From Loxodes magnus (taxonomy: Eukaryota > Ciliophora > Karyorelictea > Loxodida > Loxodidae): DNA of 64,000 bases. The stretch spans positions 124,001-188,000 of the forward strand of contig CAMPDV010000457.1 in the NCBI GenBank assembly GCA_946699065.1. The letters are read 5' to 3'. Below the pieces are notes generated by a model. It was not told the origin of the DNA. It saw nothing but the letters and a program-made list of their open reading frames with translations, and did no database searches. Each line of letters begins with the position of its first letter. Positions within the stretch are counted from its first letter, which is position 1. Shown one piece after another: positions 48,801 through 61,241 of this stretch. The translations under genes and the position numbers were made by a program.

Positions 48801-51050
48801 ATATAATGAAAGTTTTATATAATAGGTTTAATTTCCTTATAATTAAAGAAGTAGTTTTAATATTAGGCATATATATTAAGTAAACAGTCGATTACTTTCT
48901 CCTTCCTGTTACTTTGTTGTATCTTTTTGGATTCTTTTTTGAGTTTTTTTAGCTACTTTTTGCTTGTTTTTAGAAATGATTCTAAGTAAATTTGATCCTG
49001 ATTGATTTATAATGATTTAATAAGATAAAGTTTAGCTTTGTCTTTTAATATTCTTATGCTTTTTTATCTAATTTAAAGCTTAAATTTATTTGATATTAGT
49101 TCAGTTTATTATAATATTAGATGAGTCTAAATATAGTTCTTTATACCACTTCAAACACTTCAGTCAACTTTATTAAGCTTAATTATATTTTGGAACCTTT
49201 TTCCATGAAGCCTAAATCAGTTCAACAAAAATAATCTTCCCTTTATACTCTTTAAAATTCTCTAAGAGTTTCAGACTTTTCATTCTCCATTTCCTTAAAA
49301 TCTCTCTTCTAGTAGCTTACCTATTCTCAATCCTTCGATTAATTACTTAACTTACTCCCATTAGCACTTTCATACTACTATATACAGTTTAGTTATATAC
49401 TTATTATAGCTGTTATAATAGTCAGCTTTACCCTTTATTTATATATCTGTCTTTTTGCTTATGTAAGTATACCTTTGCTTTTATTTATTTCCCTCCTTAT
49501 AGATAAGCTAAATAATACAATATCATCATTTACTATTTTAGTATATGCTTAAAGGAAAACAAGACAATAAATGCTAATTCATCCACAGATAATTTAAGTC
49601 CCAGAAGTAGCTAATTTACTATATATTTAAGCTTCTGAAATTCTTAATGAATGTGCATTTAAATCAAGACTTTGGCATGATTAGTGAGCAAATTACATGT
49701 TTATCTTACTTCTGCTATATACTTAAGAGGCTTAAGTTTAATAGGCTTATTTCTATCAAACGTTCTTGTTCCTTGCTAGTATCATAATAAGAAAGCTCTC
49801 CTTTTTAATCTAGTGAATATACTATACTTGCTATAGTTCTGAGCTGCTTTATATTATTTTCCTAAAGATTTATAAATTAAGTAGGTTTGGCAAATCTAAT
49901 ACAGATACTAAGGGATTGTAGGGTTGAAGAGTACCACATTTCCATTTCCATTAATAAAATAAGCTAAAGGAGTAAGAGCTAAAGTTTCGCTTAGCGTTTA
50001 TAATAATATGAGTGCTTAATACCTAAAGATATATCATGCATAGCATCATTAAAGATGATATACTGGATAGTAAGTGTTTGAGTAAACTATTTACATCAAA
50101 TTAAAACTGAAACTCACAGTTCTAATGAGAAAGCTTAAAACAGTAAAATTAAATATCTCAAAATGAAAAATTAGGAGTAGCTTTAACCTTAAGGAAGGAG
50201 TATTAAATTATTCTTATAAATTACAATATTTATGTATAAGTTTAAAGGAGTCAAATTTATAGCTTGATAAGAGAAAATAAATACATCTAACTTTAGCTTA
50301 CCTTGAAAATGAGGATAAAAGGAATAAAATTAAAAAAAATGGAGTATAATTGAATGGCTAGTCTATCTAAGTAATTTTGACTAGGTGATTATACGTTTTC
50401 ATAAGAGAGTCATAAATCTATTTAGATTACAAGCATGAATATATTCTTATAAGAGGTTTAAATCTACTCATAAAGACTAATAAAGAATGTATTTATAATA
50501 CCTTAAATAAAAGTAAATTAACTCTAAGGAATTAAAAATGCTTAACTATTTAATTAGTGTAGAAAATAGGAAGAAGCTTAGAAGATTCAGCTTATGTACC
50601 TCTTTATGTAAATGCTCAATAAAAAACTAGCAAAGCCTAGTTACTAGGGAACACTCTAATAGATCATAGAGACAAAGATTCAAGCAATGGTTGGTAAAAA
50701 ATTTTCTAAGCTTTCAATTTAGCAGAGCAAGTTTTCATTGCTTAGAGTAAAAGAAATAAGCTTGTGAAAGGAAATAATTCTTTTAGCTGATATTTTAAAT
50801 TTTAAGTTAAAAGCCTTTTTAAAATTTAACCAAATCATAGCTAAATCAGTTAATAATTTCCAATAAAAAGTTAACTAATCTAAGTTAAAAAGAGTTTAAG
50901 CTACATGTTGAAGCAGTAAGTATCTCCTTCTTGGCTCAAATAAAACGCAACTAAAAAAAGCTTTAAAAGTTAATTTATTAAAGGAAATATTGGTTCTCAT
51001 TAGCGTATTTATTAAAGAATAAAGGAAATTAATAATTTTTATAAGAATAA
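48801..51050. other. Gap between two genes
   Basis: AT-rich. A divergent intergenic region lies between the 321-residue gene (minus) and the RING gene (plus). No gene, repeat or RNA was recognised; promoters are presumably near its two ends. Confidence 0.3.
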
Positions 51051-52343
51051 ATGGGCAAAACTCTTTCAATTTCAAGAGTGTAAATAATTCCTAAAGTCCC
51101 TAGCATGGATGCTAATAGCAGATTGAACTAGGACTAAAACTAAATCTAGATTCTGTAAAGAAGATTTGATGAAATAGAGGAAAAGTATGGTAGCTTTAAG
51201 CAAGAGATTTTAAATTTCTTGACTTAGAATTTTCAAAATATTGAGCAGCATTAGAATGAGTTGTAAAATAGTAAAGGAATGGAAGAGACAATAAAAGAAA
51301 TGCTGGAATAGATCAGAACATCTTACTTTAAGCTTAAAAATGAAAAATAGATTCTTGAATAGCAAGCATATTAGACTATCAGGCAGTGTTAAGTATAATC
51401 AAGTGAAAATCCTTCTGCTTATTAGTAGAGAGAAAATCTACTAAGCTAAAATGGGTAATAATAAGTAAATAGACCTTAAAATCAATAAATAAGTTATTTG
51501 GAGTATCATGATTTACAGAGCAATTTACTTAAATTTGAACAGCAAGATAATTAAACACAAAACTTACAAAATATAATTCAGCAAAAGACGCAAAAACTAT
51601 AAGAATAGAACGAATATATTTAAGAGCTGTAAAATTAAGTGATACTTTATTAAAAAAAATTTGTTTGAAACAAAGACGATTTTGAGCAAGCCTAAAAAGA
51701 AATTGATCGCTTAAATAGTAAAATCCAATAAAATATCTTATAGTGAAAGAAAAAAAAGAGTGCTTACAAATAGAATATACAAAAGCTGGAGTTTGAAAAA
51801 TAGTAGTTAAACTAAATTAATTAATAAAACTGTTAAGTCTTTTCTTAAAAGGAGAAAAACCATTAGTAAGACATTCAAAAATATGAAAATCAAATTTAAA
51901 ATCTATAGTGGAATCTAAATTATTACAATCTTGTTAGTTAATAATAGTAAAATGAGCTTTAATAACTTAAGCAATAGTAAAATATGCTAGAAGAATAGAA
52001 AAATAAGCTGGAAATAGAGTTGAGTAAAATTTAAAGAGTGGAAAGTTAATTGTAAGACAGAACAAATTTTTCATGCATAAATTGCTTTAAAAAATTACTA
52101 AAGCTAAGCTGTAATCATATCACTTGTGAAATTTGCTTTTCAGATTTTATAACCGCTTAGATATAGAAAAATTAAGTATAAGAATCAGATCTGTGCTGTA
52201 TGTTATGTAAGGTTGCCTTTAGCGATAGAGTCCTATAAACTTTTGTAACACCATCGAACTTGTAAATTATCTATTAACAACGCTTATAGGGAAATAAAAT
52301 AGCCATAAAATAAGAGTACTATTTTGTTTAGTCTTAAAGATGA
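51051..52343 (+). CDS. Coiled-coil RING-finger protein, 430 residues
   Basis: Probable RING-type ubiquitin ligase. One clean frame from ATG 51051 to TGA 52341-52343. It begins MGKTLSISR, again with Gly2 as a possible N-myristoylation site. Residues about 25-335 are a Gln/Glu/Lys/Asn-rich coiled coil. A C3HC-type RING starts at Cys342 with CINCFKKLLKLSCNHITCE, continues CEICFSDF and closes with CCMLCKVAFSDRVL near 380-390. A short tail follows. The RING matches the second RING of RBR-A and RBR-C (same C-x2-C, C-x-H-x2-C-x2-C and C-x2-C spacing, and the following AFSD/PISD), so this gene is a relative without the RBR block and ribbon. Two TGA codons (FVWNKD and QWKKKK) are Trp. This gene gives the clearest evidence that TGA is both Trp and stop. 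Confidence 0.85.
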
Positions 52344-53397
52344 GTAGAAAGCTAAAAGATTCCAATATTTAGAAAAAATTTTTATTCACTATCCATTTTT
52401 ATCAAAATTCAGGTTTTGATCCAAAAATGTTATATAAAGGATTTTAAAACCTTCTTATATATTCTTTTACTAATTTTTTCTTTTGAGTCGTTACTTTTTT
52501 AATTAGTTTATAAAGTAATTTAGTTATAATATAACTAAATTCTATCAGATCATAACTGAATTATTTGTATTTGGTTCTTTTTTCTAATTAAATCAGAAAA
52601 TTATGGATTTAAGTTATTACTCTGTTGGTAGTTGGTCTTCACACTATTTTTTCGATTCTCGTGTCTTCTATGTGGAGTCAGAAACATAGAGTATATTTAA
52701 ATTATCTTAAGCTCTCTTGTAATAAGGCATATTTAGTGATATATCTTCCATTCTGTTAACTTTTAAGAAGCAAGCTTTGTAAAAATAATAACTCAAAAGC
52801 CTCAAATTATAAATATAACTAAGCTAAGGTTTAATACCAATAGCTCTAATTAAAAGGTACGAATGTGATAGTCTATTAACTTAGTTAAACAGAGGTATAA
52901 TTTAAAGTTATCCTCTAAAGAAATTGCAGTTTAAGTTAGAATATTGTAATAAGAATACCTTTGATATACTGGTTAATATCATAAGCTTGATTATCTGGTA
53001 AAATTTAATATTCGTTCTTATGATTTCGTGTGAAATAATATATGGAATAAGAACTATTACTGTGTATATTAAAAGAAAGCTAGATCAAGTAACTTTATTC
53101 TTTTTATTGATAACTTAGATTATGCTTATTAATAGGTTAAATTGATAAATAGTAGGAAGAAGTTCTAATTGGAAGAATAAAGAATTAATTCTTCCTTTCT
53201 CTCAGTATTAAATAAAGTGAAATTCAATGAGATAAAAAATGCTTATCAACAGTCTTTGAAGAAATAAGGAATCTCTAGTTTTGAGTTTATTGCTCAGCTT
53301 TTATTAGAGGAAAAATCATAATTCTTATGGTTTACGAAATAAAGGTAAGGATAAGAGGTATAATTATGACTTTAGTTCATAAATATTAAAAAAACTT

Positions 53398-53402
53398 AAA
53401 AA
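53398..53402 (-). terminator. Pol III T-run terminator of tRNA-Lys
   Basis: Five T residues on the minus strand lie immediately after the discriminator base of the tRNA, with a longer T-run a few bases on. This is the usual RNA polymerase III stop. Confidence 0.85.
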
Positions 53403-53475
53403 CGCCGACTAAGGGACTTGAACCCTTGACCACCAGCTTAAAAGGCTGGCGCTCTACCGACTGAGCTAAACCGGC
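53403..53475 (-). tRNA. tRNA-Lys (anticodon TTT)
   Basis: A 73-base cloverleaf without intron. Acceptor GCCGGTT pairs with AGTCGGC (two G-T pairs). The D-stem is GCTC/GAGC, the anticodon stem CCAGC/GCTGG with loop CTTTTAA (anticodon TTT, Lys), and the T-stem AAGGG/CCCTT with loop TTCAAGT. The internal promoter boxes TAGCTCAGTCGG (A) and GGTTCAAGTCC (B) are intact. No CCA is encoded, as in eukaryotes. It is the one unambiguous RNA gene in the window. Confidence 0.97.
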
Positions 53476-55221
53476 TTCGTAACAAATGTCATCCAAAGTC
53501 TTTATATGAAATAATTAAAAAGAATTATTATTTCGCATTCTTTTCTCTGTAGCTTAAAGAATTAAAACTGGCTTTAATTATTAGTTTATATCCTTCTTAT
53601 ATTTTCCATATAGTCTCACTTTTCTCTTCTTATTTATAATTGTTTTCACTTGCTGAGCAAGCATAATTTAATATTATTTGATTAAATAGCATAGAGAAAA
53701 CTCAAGAAATTTGAGTATTGTCAAACCTTAAGATATCAAATCTAAAAGGTTTTTTTCTCATTTCTATTGCATTAAAAAGACTTTTATAGTAATCAGTATC
53801 ATCTCAAACTTTTATCTTTTTAAGTATTTAACTAAAGAAAACTTTCCTTGCAAAGCTCATTCTTCTATTCTCCTTTCAACTAGTAGACTAAAATGTTATA
53901 TCAAAAATCTATCCTAGTCTGCTATTTATCCTTTAATAGTTTGGGGGTATCTTTCATGATATATAAGTATGGATAGTAAGAGTATTGGTAAAAATAGTGG
54001 AATGAGTAAGAGTAGCTTATGACTCATTTGTACTGATATAGATAAAGATTAGTTGTATAATTTGAAGGTGTGAAATATATTCAAATAGTAAAGATTAAAA
54101 TTAACTATCTCTACAGTCTTATATATAAGAAGGAAAACTAAGCTCTCAATATCAGTTAAAGGGAAATAGGGAAATTGATTTTAGCAAAGAATGTGGAAAG
54201 TAATAGTTGTGGTAGAAATCCAGAGAGGTAAGTAAGCTTCTTTAAAATATTTGTAAATTAAATGCTTATAAGATAAGAAATTAGGTGTCTGATATGAATA
54301 ACACTAAAATTAAGTTTCTAATTTAAAGGGAAAAAGAACAAGAGATGAAAAAATAAAGCAAGGAAAGGAGTTTATTTAGTCTTTATGTTTTAATTAGTTT
54401 TATATGAAGTCAAACATTCTACATTTAATTTAGCTTTTTATATAATTTCTTGTGCTATTTTTATAAAATAAGTAGGAAAAGAATTAAGAAAGAGAATGAA
54501 CTTGGAAAAGATATTTAGTAACTATTTTATTTTATTTGTGTATAGATAAGAACATACTGGGTATTTCTATTGGTAAGCATAACTAAAAGTCTTAATATTT
54601 ATTCAACTTAATATAAACTTACCTAATGCAATTTTTATATATAATATGTATCAGCATCTAGATAAAAATCAAAAATCTCTTTGTTTGCCAATGTTTAAAA
54701 AATATATTTGATAGTTGATAAAGTTTACATTACTGCTGCATTATAGCCTTCTCTTTTCTAATTTGCAAAAAGGTTTAAACTAAGTCTGCTAAATTTTCTA
54801 TAAAAATTTCACAGTTTAATTATAAATAAAGCGGGATATAATATATTTAAAGAGCCTTATTTTTAAGTTTAAGGTATATCAATAATTAAGTTTAGTTCCC
54901 TTTTAGGAACTAATCATTTGAGGCTTATTTATCTAAAAATAATTCCTTCTCAGGTTATTATTTTATCTATATAACTCTAATCTTTAAATTAGAGAGTCTA
55001 AACCTTAATTATAATGGCATCATTATAAACCGACTATTTTATCTATAACAATGATGTAGTTATAGTTATATAGAAAGCATTATTGCGCTTAGATACTTTA
55101 AATATAACTTTACTCTCTTAAGCTTATGTAAATTCAATTCTCTTTCTAGAGAGTTAATAAAACTTTTGCTATTAAAATTAAATATCTAAGGACATCTCTA
55201 ATTAAGTTTCTCCCCTAGACT
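53476..55221. other. Gap upstream of the tRNA
   Basis: AT-rich with no supported gene or repeat. Confidence 0.3.
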
Positions 55222-57193
55222 TCAGCTTTTTATAAATTTAAATTTAGCATAGAAATTACATTGTTCATTAGCTTCTTCTTAATTACATCCATCTCTGTTA
55301 TTTTCTATAGGGTAGTTCCCAAATTTTTCTATTAGAAGAAAATTGAAAATTAGATGATATGGATTAGTTAGCTCTTACTTTCTTATTAACTATATAGATA
55401 AGATTAGACTTCCTATTAGCGATATCATCTTATTGATAATGATATTTTAATAGGTTTAGATAAGCTTCCCATCTTCAACAATAAGATAGATGCCTATTAA
55501 GATCTGCTTATAAAGGTTGCTTTGTATGAAGGTTATTTATTTTGTAACTTGATATTTTAAAATATTGCTGTGGGTTGATAATAAATTTTGGAATATCTAG
55601 TACCTATATGGCCTAAATAGCTTCCACTTTTATTAAATATAAAAAACTTTAAAGAAATTAAAGTGAAAATAAGTCTAAAGAATGCAAGCAGTGCTATTAC
55701 TGAGTCTCCTAGACTCAGTAATATGAAATTATCTCTATTTATTGTTAAGAAGAGCTGCATTATAGATTATTATAGAATAAGCTTTAAAAGATTATTTTGA
55801 AGAAAGAAGAAGAATTATGTAAGCTTTCAGCTAAAATTTAAGATTTGATTATGATAATTCTTTAATAGATACTTATTAGAAAGTTAGCTGCTAGAGAATT
55901 CGAAATTTATCTTTAGCTTTACATCTTAATCCATTTAACAAATAAATGATTGAATGCTTAATAGACTGATTAAATGACCACTTCAAAAGACTTTATATCT
56001 TTTCTTACTTATATTTACTTAGGTAATTTAAGTAGCAGTTTAACCTCTTAGAATTGAAATAATTGCACTTTTTTATTTCTTTATTTTCTTTAGTTTAAAA
56101 TAGATAAAGAAAATCCAAACTTTTTATTTCCTCTAATATTGATGTTACTTTATCATATTTCCAAGATGTGAAGTTATACAGCACTTTAGTCATTTTACAA
56201 TTTGCCTCTAGATTTTCAACTCATCATTTTATAACTCAATTCAAACTCATTTTGAAAGATTTCTACGATTCTAGTTATTTTAGCTTTCTAGCATTATAGG
56301 AGCTTCTTTAATCTTATTGCTAAACATTTATTGAATACTCCATGATTTATTCATTTGAATTCTAATAATTTCCTTTACTCCTTAATTTGCATATTCATTA
56401 TCTGTCTAATGTTATTCTTCATCTCTTCAATACAAAGTCTCAAATCCTTTTTTTTCTATTGACTCTATTCGTCTAGTTTATATTTGCTTGTGTTATGAGT
56501 ATACTAGATAATCAATCTAAAAGTATAGCTAATATCCTAAAACATTTAATAATGCTTTTAGCTTTTTCTTTGTTATTCATTTAAGAAAGATTTATTTTTA
56601 ACTAGGTATATATTTTAATTACACAGGAGAAGTTACATTTTCACTCCTTAAGTTTGAGTTTATATTTTCGCATTCAGCTTTAAAGACTCAAATTTAGAGC
56701 TAGTCATTTTATTACTATTATCTATATAATTTTTAAAGAGCAGTGCTGTTCTAAATGATGATTCTAAATATCTCAAATTAATCTAATTTCAAAGATATAG
56801 TGCTTTATAATCTAAAATAAAACAAAATATTCTCTCTGAGCTTTTTTGATATATTAATTAAAAGAAATTTTTTCTATTTTTAAGCAAAAATCTTGCAAGA
56901 ATATTTTCTTACAAAAACTCAGTTTTTTTTCTGGTCTAAGTTACTGGATTAGTTTCTTATGATTTGATTTTATATTTTACTCTTTTGGTTTGAAGTAATT
57001 ATTTTGTTCCTATATTTCCAGCATTCTCTTCTTTCAAAATATTTTACTCAATATTGTCTCCCTAGGTGTCTTTTAGTTTCTGTATCCAAATATTTCCTCA
57101 ATAGCTAATTTGGGATCGATAAACGAGCAAATTTTTTGCTTCTGTATCTTTAAATTTTAGCTATTAGTCTTCTATTTAAATAGCTGCTATCAT
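55222..57193 (-). CDS. Probable gene with one frame change, about 655 residues
   Basis: Not recognised. From ATG 57193 (MIAAIQIEDQQLKFKDTEAK) one frame reads with few TGA codons to about 56225 (IVEIFQNEFELSYKMM). From there a second frame (VENLEANCKMTKVLYNF) has no TGA for 333 codons until TGA 55222-55224 (ending FYAKFKFIKS). About six would be expected by chance, so the second half is very likely coding. The junction has one base too many, or hides a short intron. The product looks soluble and Lys/Asn/Gln-rich without obvious domains. Coding-like sequence continues upstream in the first frame to about 57330. A single-frame reading from ATG 57477 was considered, but it contains chance-level TGA in its first half. 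Confidence 0.45.
55696..55722. repeat. Perfect 11-bp inverted repeat with 5-base loop
   Basis: ATTACTGAGTC, loop TCCTA, GACTCAGTAAT. It lies inside the second half of the 55222-57193 reading frame, where the minus strand reads FHITESRRLSNS. It is unusually GC-containing for the region and could form a hairpin or bind a dimeric protein. Confidence 0.8.
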
Positions 57194-57898
57194 AAGCCAA
57201 TAATGCTTTTTTAAAAGATAATTTAGTTATTTGCTTCTAGGTTAAATGCACGAAGATTTTATATAAGGAAACTAGGAAAGGGTAATTATAGTGAAGGGTG
57301 TTGGTAGTTAAATATCTAATTGCCTATTTTTTTTAACCAAATAACTTTCCTACTATGCTCTTGTCTTTTATGTAAGCTACCTATATCTTCTATTAAGGTC
57401 TAAGTAAAGAACTGCCGATTAATCTTTAATATCCCTTTTATTTCCCCTTCATTTTCATTTTAAAGTTCTTTAGTCATCTCATTTCTTAATAACTAAGAGG
57501 CAAAGTAGATTCTAATACCATAATAAAAGCGTATAAAGTATGGTATAGGAGAAATTAAAGCTAATAAGAATGATTAATTAAGTGGAAATAGCTTTACAAG
57601 TTAAATGCTTCATAATAACTTACTTAAGCTTAATTCAAGCTCTTTAACAAATTAATCAGCTTGAATCTCTTAAATAATACATAACAATGATCTCTTTATT
57701 ACTTAATTTGGTAACCAAATAAAGGATTGTTATTGGTATTTCAAGGCTTCATAATAAAGATTTAATTTATGTATTTTTCGATAAATATCAGACTATTAGT
57801 GGTATTATTCAAGTACTTAGATTTGATTATAGATGGCTTAGGGAATGAGAGAGTTTGCTATTTGAAGTAATGTAAACAAAAGAGTTAGTTTCAGAGAA

Positions 57899-58252
57899 AT
57901 GAAACTAAGGAGGCTTTACCAAGTCGCTTAATATTTTGCTTAATCATTCTAAAAATGTTTGGCAAATGAAGATAAAATGTTCGGTATCTTTGAAGGTTCA
58001 ATTTAAAAAAAATTAGATGAGCTATTACTAAATAACCAAAGATCAGACTTAAAAGATCTTTAAGCTACTGATTTTTTTTTATAAGAAAGAGTTTAATGCG
58101 GTTCTCGGCTTTTCCTACTTCATATTTTTATTTTTCATCCTTAGAGTTTTAATTAAAAAGGTTTAATGCTTTTTCTTTTTTAAACTAGATAATCTAAACT
58201 TTTTTACTATTCTTTTCACTTTGATTTCTAATTATTAGTCAAGAGTGTTTGA
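57899..58252 (+). CDS. Possible short ORF or gene fragment, 117 residues
   Basis: Not recognised. ATG 57899 to TGA 58250-58252 in one frame with no internal TGA. The first 70 residues look like real protein (VAQYFAQSFQKCLANEDKMF, GIFEGSIQKKLDELLLN, LKDLQATDFFLQERVQ). The C-terminal part is hydrophobic and less convincing. It may be the remaining piece of a larger gene, since similar composition continues a little upstream. Confidence 0.3.
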
Positions 58253-58858
58253 TAATCTTAGAAAAATATTATGATGAGAATTTAACAATCCTGACTACTC
58301 GTCCAAATCAAATTTTCAAAAGTTTGATTTCCGCCCTATATTTTATATCATAAACTGCTTCCACAAGCATTTAGCTCTTTCATTTAATATAATTTTGCTT
58401 TCAAGCAAACTATTCTGAAACTTGTCATCCACCTTTCACTAAAATGCTTTCTTATATATTTAACCTGTAATTTTCTCTTTTTTATCCTTAATATTCCTTA
58501 CTTATCTTAACAATAATAATATAGATCAATTTATTGTCTTAATATACTAGCGCTTTACTTATCGTTAGGCTCTTTTGTTAATATAAAAACCCTAGTTAAT
58601 AAGATATGTCAATCTATATAGAAATAAAGAGTGTTTTAAAAAGGTTTTCTCAGAAAAATATTCAGTTTAATTGACAAATGTATAACCATTTTAGCTATCT
58701 AGGTATGTATTTAACCGATGCTTCACTATTTAATTAATGGCTTTATATTTTTAGCATGATTTAGCTGCTTCTGCTTATAGCTTATTTAATAAAATGTGTT
58801 TAAGTTTTGAAAAGAGAAATTAATATAATTATAGATAAATTTAGCTAAGTATAAACAC

Positions 58859-59263
58859 TCAGCATTTCTTCTTATATGCTCTGTATGCCTTTGTATAGCA
58901 CTAAAGGCACATATTCCTTGAGAATACTCCTTTATCTGGGTGACCACAGGTAGTTGTTTTGTTCATTTTTATCTTTTTATTGTAGCAATCAGAGCACATG
59001 TTCTTAGCATAGTGCTTCCTATTCTTGTGAGGACAGTCTGTTATCGTCTTCACCTTCCTAGGCTTAAAAACAATAGGTTGTTAAGGATTTTCCAGTTTCT
59101 AACTGTTTATAACGCTGTATTGCTTTATTAAACAGTTCAGGTCAATTTACTCTTGCGAAAGGGGATTGATAGGAAGCTTACTAACAAGAGGAGGTAATTC
59201 TTTCGATACGGGCCAGCTAGCATCGAAGTTTTTTCGCTTCTAATCATCAAGTAACGTAGGCAT
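58859..59263 (-). CDS. Small protein with two CxH...CxxC zinc fingers
   Basis: A 134-residue protein from ATG 59263 to TGA 58859-58861. After a polar, Pro-containing N-terminus (SWPVSKELPPLVSKLPINP) come two copies of the same zinc-binding unit. The first is C77-P-H79...YAKNMC90-S-D-C93-Y and the second C106-G-H108...SRNMC119-L-Q-C122-Y. In both, C-x-H is followed ten residues later by C-x2-C. Tandem units with a HYAKNMC..CY core are common in ciliate (and some other protist) proteins of unknown, probably nucleic-acid-binding, function. Codon use is less AT-extreme than the flanks, and no TGA is used as Trp. An ACACGTGT palindrome lies 30 bases upstream of the start. Confidence 0.85.
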
Positions 59264-59292
59264 GCCAACAAATATATAACTTTTCACCATTT

Positions 59293-59300
59293 ACACGTGT
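59293..59300. promoter_or_regulatory. ACACGTGT palindrome (E-box/G-box core), site 1
   Basis: CACGTG core flanked by A and T, 30 bases upstream of the zinc-finger start codon. CACGTG is a classical bHLH/bZIP-type site. In such AT-rich DNA the 8-mer should be very rare. Confidence 0.4.
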
Positions 59301-59822
59301 TATTATTATCAAATACACTTGAAAGTTGATTTAAATAGCTTAATTTCAATTGCTCATAAAGATAGTTAAAATAGATGTCTCTATTGCTATTAACCTTTTG
59401 TAATTAAGTAGATCTAATGCTATCAATTTTCTTTCAGTTAAAATCAAGTTTTATGTCTAGTAAAGCAGCTTCTCTCTATACCGTCTCCCATACAAAATTT
59501 ATACTTTTTCTCTTTCTCTAACAACTTATTTACTCTATCAGCTACTTCTTAAGCTGCATGCTGAATTAAGCTTATTAACTCTAAGCATAATCTGTCTAAA
59601 AGTACATAATAGATGTTATAAGTCTAACTTAATAAAGAAGTAGCATAAAGAGTCTTAACTGTATAAGAACAGTTCAATGTATATATTATCAAATGGATTA
59701 TTAAGCTTAAAGTATTGAGGTAGTTAGTAAATACAAAAGTCTTTCAGCAAGTAGATTAAAATTAATACGCAGATATATCTTATAATTTCAAATAGCTATA
59801 CCTGTTATATTCAGGTTATAAA

Positions 59823-59830
59823 ACACGTGT
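59823..59830. promoter_or_regulatory. ACACGTGT palindrome, site 2
   Basis: Identical 8-mer, 530 bases from site 1. Confidence 0.3.
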
Positions 59831-60191
59831 TTTCTTTGTAATTTACAATGAAACATTAAAAGTGTTTTTGAATGGGTTATGCTGCTTAAGATGCAATATA
59901 TAAATGAGTCTATTTTGATTGAGTGGAGATTAAGAGTATGTCTTATTTTTAGAGTCTTAGAAGGATAATACATAGCTTTGAGAGTTATACTTCATAAGAT
60001 ACCTTCTTTCTCTTCGCATGTATATTAGCTTCTTTGATACTAACTAAGAATAGTTTACTCTTTTGTAAAAGGATATTAGGTTATCTAATTAATAGTGGAG
60101 GCTTTTTACTAACGGGTAAATGCTCTCTAATAGTTCTTCACAAATTACCTAAGAAGAGTATGAAATTTCTTAAAAAGGACTTTCAAGCCTT

Positions 60192-60199
60192 ACACGTGT
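60192..60199. promoter_or_regulatory. ACACGTGT palindrome, site 3
   Basis: Identical 8-mer, 369 bases from site 2. Confidence 0.3.
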
Positions 60200-61241
60200 A
60201 CTTGATAAAAACTAGTTATAAACTTCTAAGAAATTACAGACTAATTAATTGGTATAAACACCTTTATTAAGATTTTCCTTTAATTTACTATTAATCAAGT
60301 ACATTAACCCTTCACATTATATATAAAAGGGCTAACTTTGTTTATAATCATTATGATTGTTAGTGTGTTAATGTATGTTTTGAAATGATTACTCTTATTA
60401 ATTCTTTAGATAGAAGGTAATAGGAAATATTTTAGGTTATATATCAGCTAGATATTTCAGCTTAATACTTGAGTATCTTATCTTGATACAGCTGTTGAAT
60501 TGACTACGTTGGAGATTTGTAGCTTATAGATATTTTTGAACTGCTTTATGCTATATTTCTGTTTAGTGTTCTTAGGTTTGAAAAATACAGACTTATATCC
60601 TAAAAACTTTAGACAATTATTTAGCTTCTTAGTTTAAATATCAAGCAGCTAGGAAACATAAAAATAAGGATTGCTAAAAGTCTCTTAAAGTTCTTATTAT
60701 AAGTCTTCTAAAATAATAAAAAGGAAATAGAACCTTTTAATTTAAACCCTTCTAGTCTCTGCTCTTTACTATGTATATTTTATATACTCGCAGTTAAATT
60801 AAAGTCAGTATGCTTTAAGATTACCTTCACTGTAATTGAAGCACATTATGTGGATAAATAAAGCTAATTAGTCCCTTTTGAGTTATTTGGAAGATTATGT
60901 TAAAAGTTGATAATTTGTATGTATTAAATCCAAAGCTAAGATAGTTATAAGCGAAGAGCTATAGCTTTTAAAGCAAGACCTCTTGTTAAATTCTTAAATT
61001 TAGTATAAAGAGAACTAAAATAATAAGCTGAATCCTTAATTCTAATTTAAGGCCTTTTAAAGCTATAATAGCAATCCTTTACATAGTTGACTTTAAATTT
61101 ATTCATTCATTTAGTTTAAATGGAATGCTACAAATTTGATTTGTCTATTACTTTAATTAAAATTAAGCAAACTAGAATCTTCACGTTCTTTCTTTTAATA
61201 TTTCTCAGATTCTTAGAACTTAATTGAAATAGACAAATCAG

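Larger units (their letters stand above)
59264..61241. other. Intergenic region with three ACACGTGT sites
   Basis: Between the zinc-finger gene and the coding-like right end. A 78-codon open frame at 60034-60270 has no independent support. The notable content is the three identical palindromes listed separately. Confidence 0.35.

Noticed and set aside
48628-48822. 64-codon plus-strand open frame
   Set aside because: It is antisense to the well-supported 321-residue gene at 47835-48800.
55222-57477. One single-frame 751-residue protein from ATG 57477
   Set aside because: The first half of that frame has TGA at chance frequency, while another frame there is depleted. A frame change near 56225 is the better reading.
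58940-59131. 63-codon plus-strand open frame
   Set aside because: It is antisense to the two zinc-finger units of the 134-residue gene.
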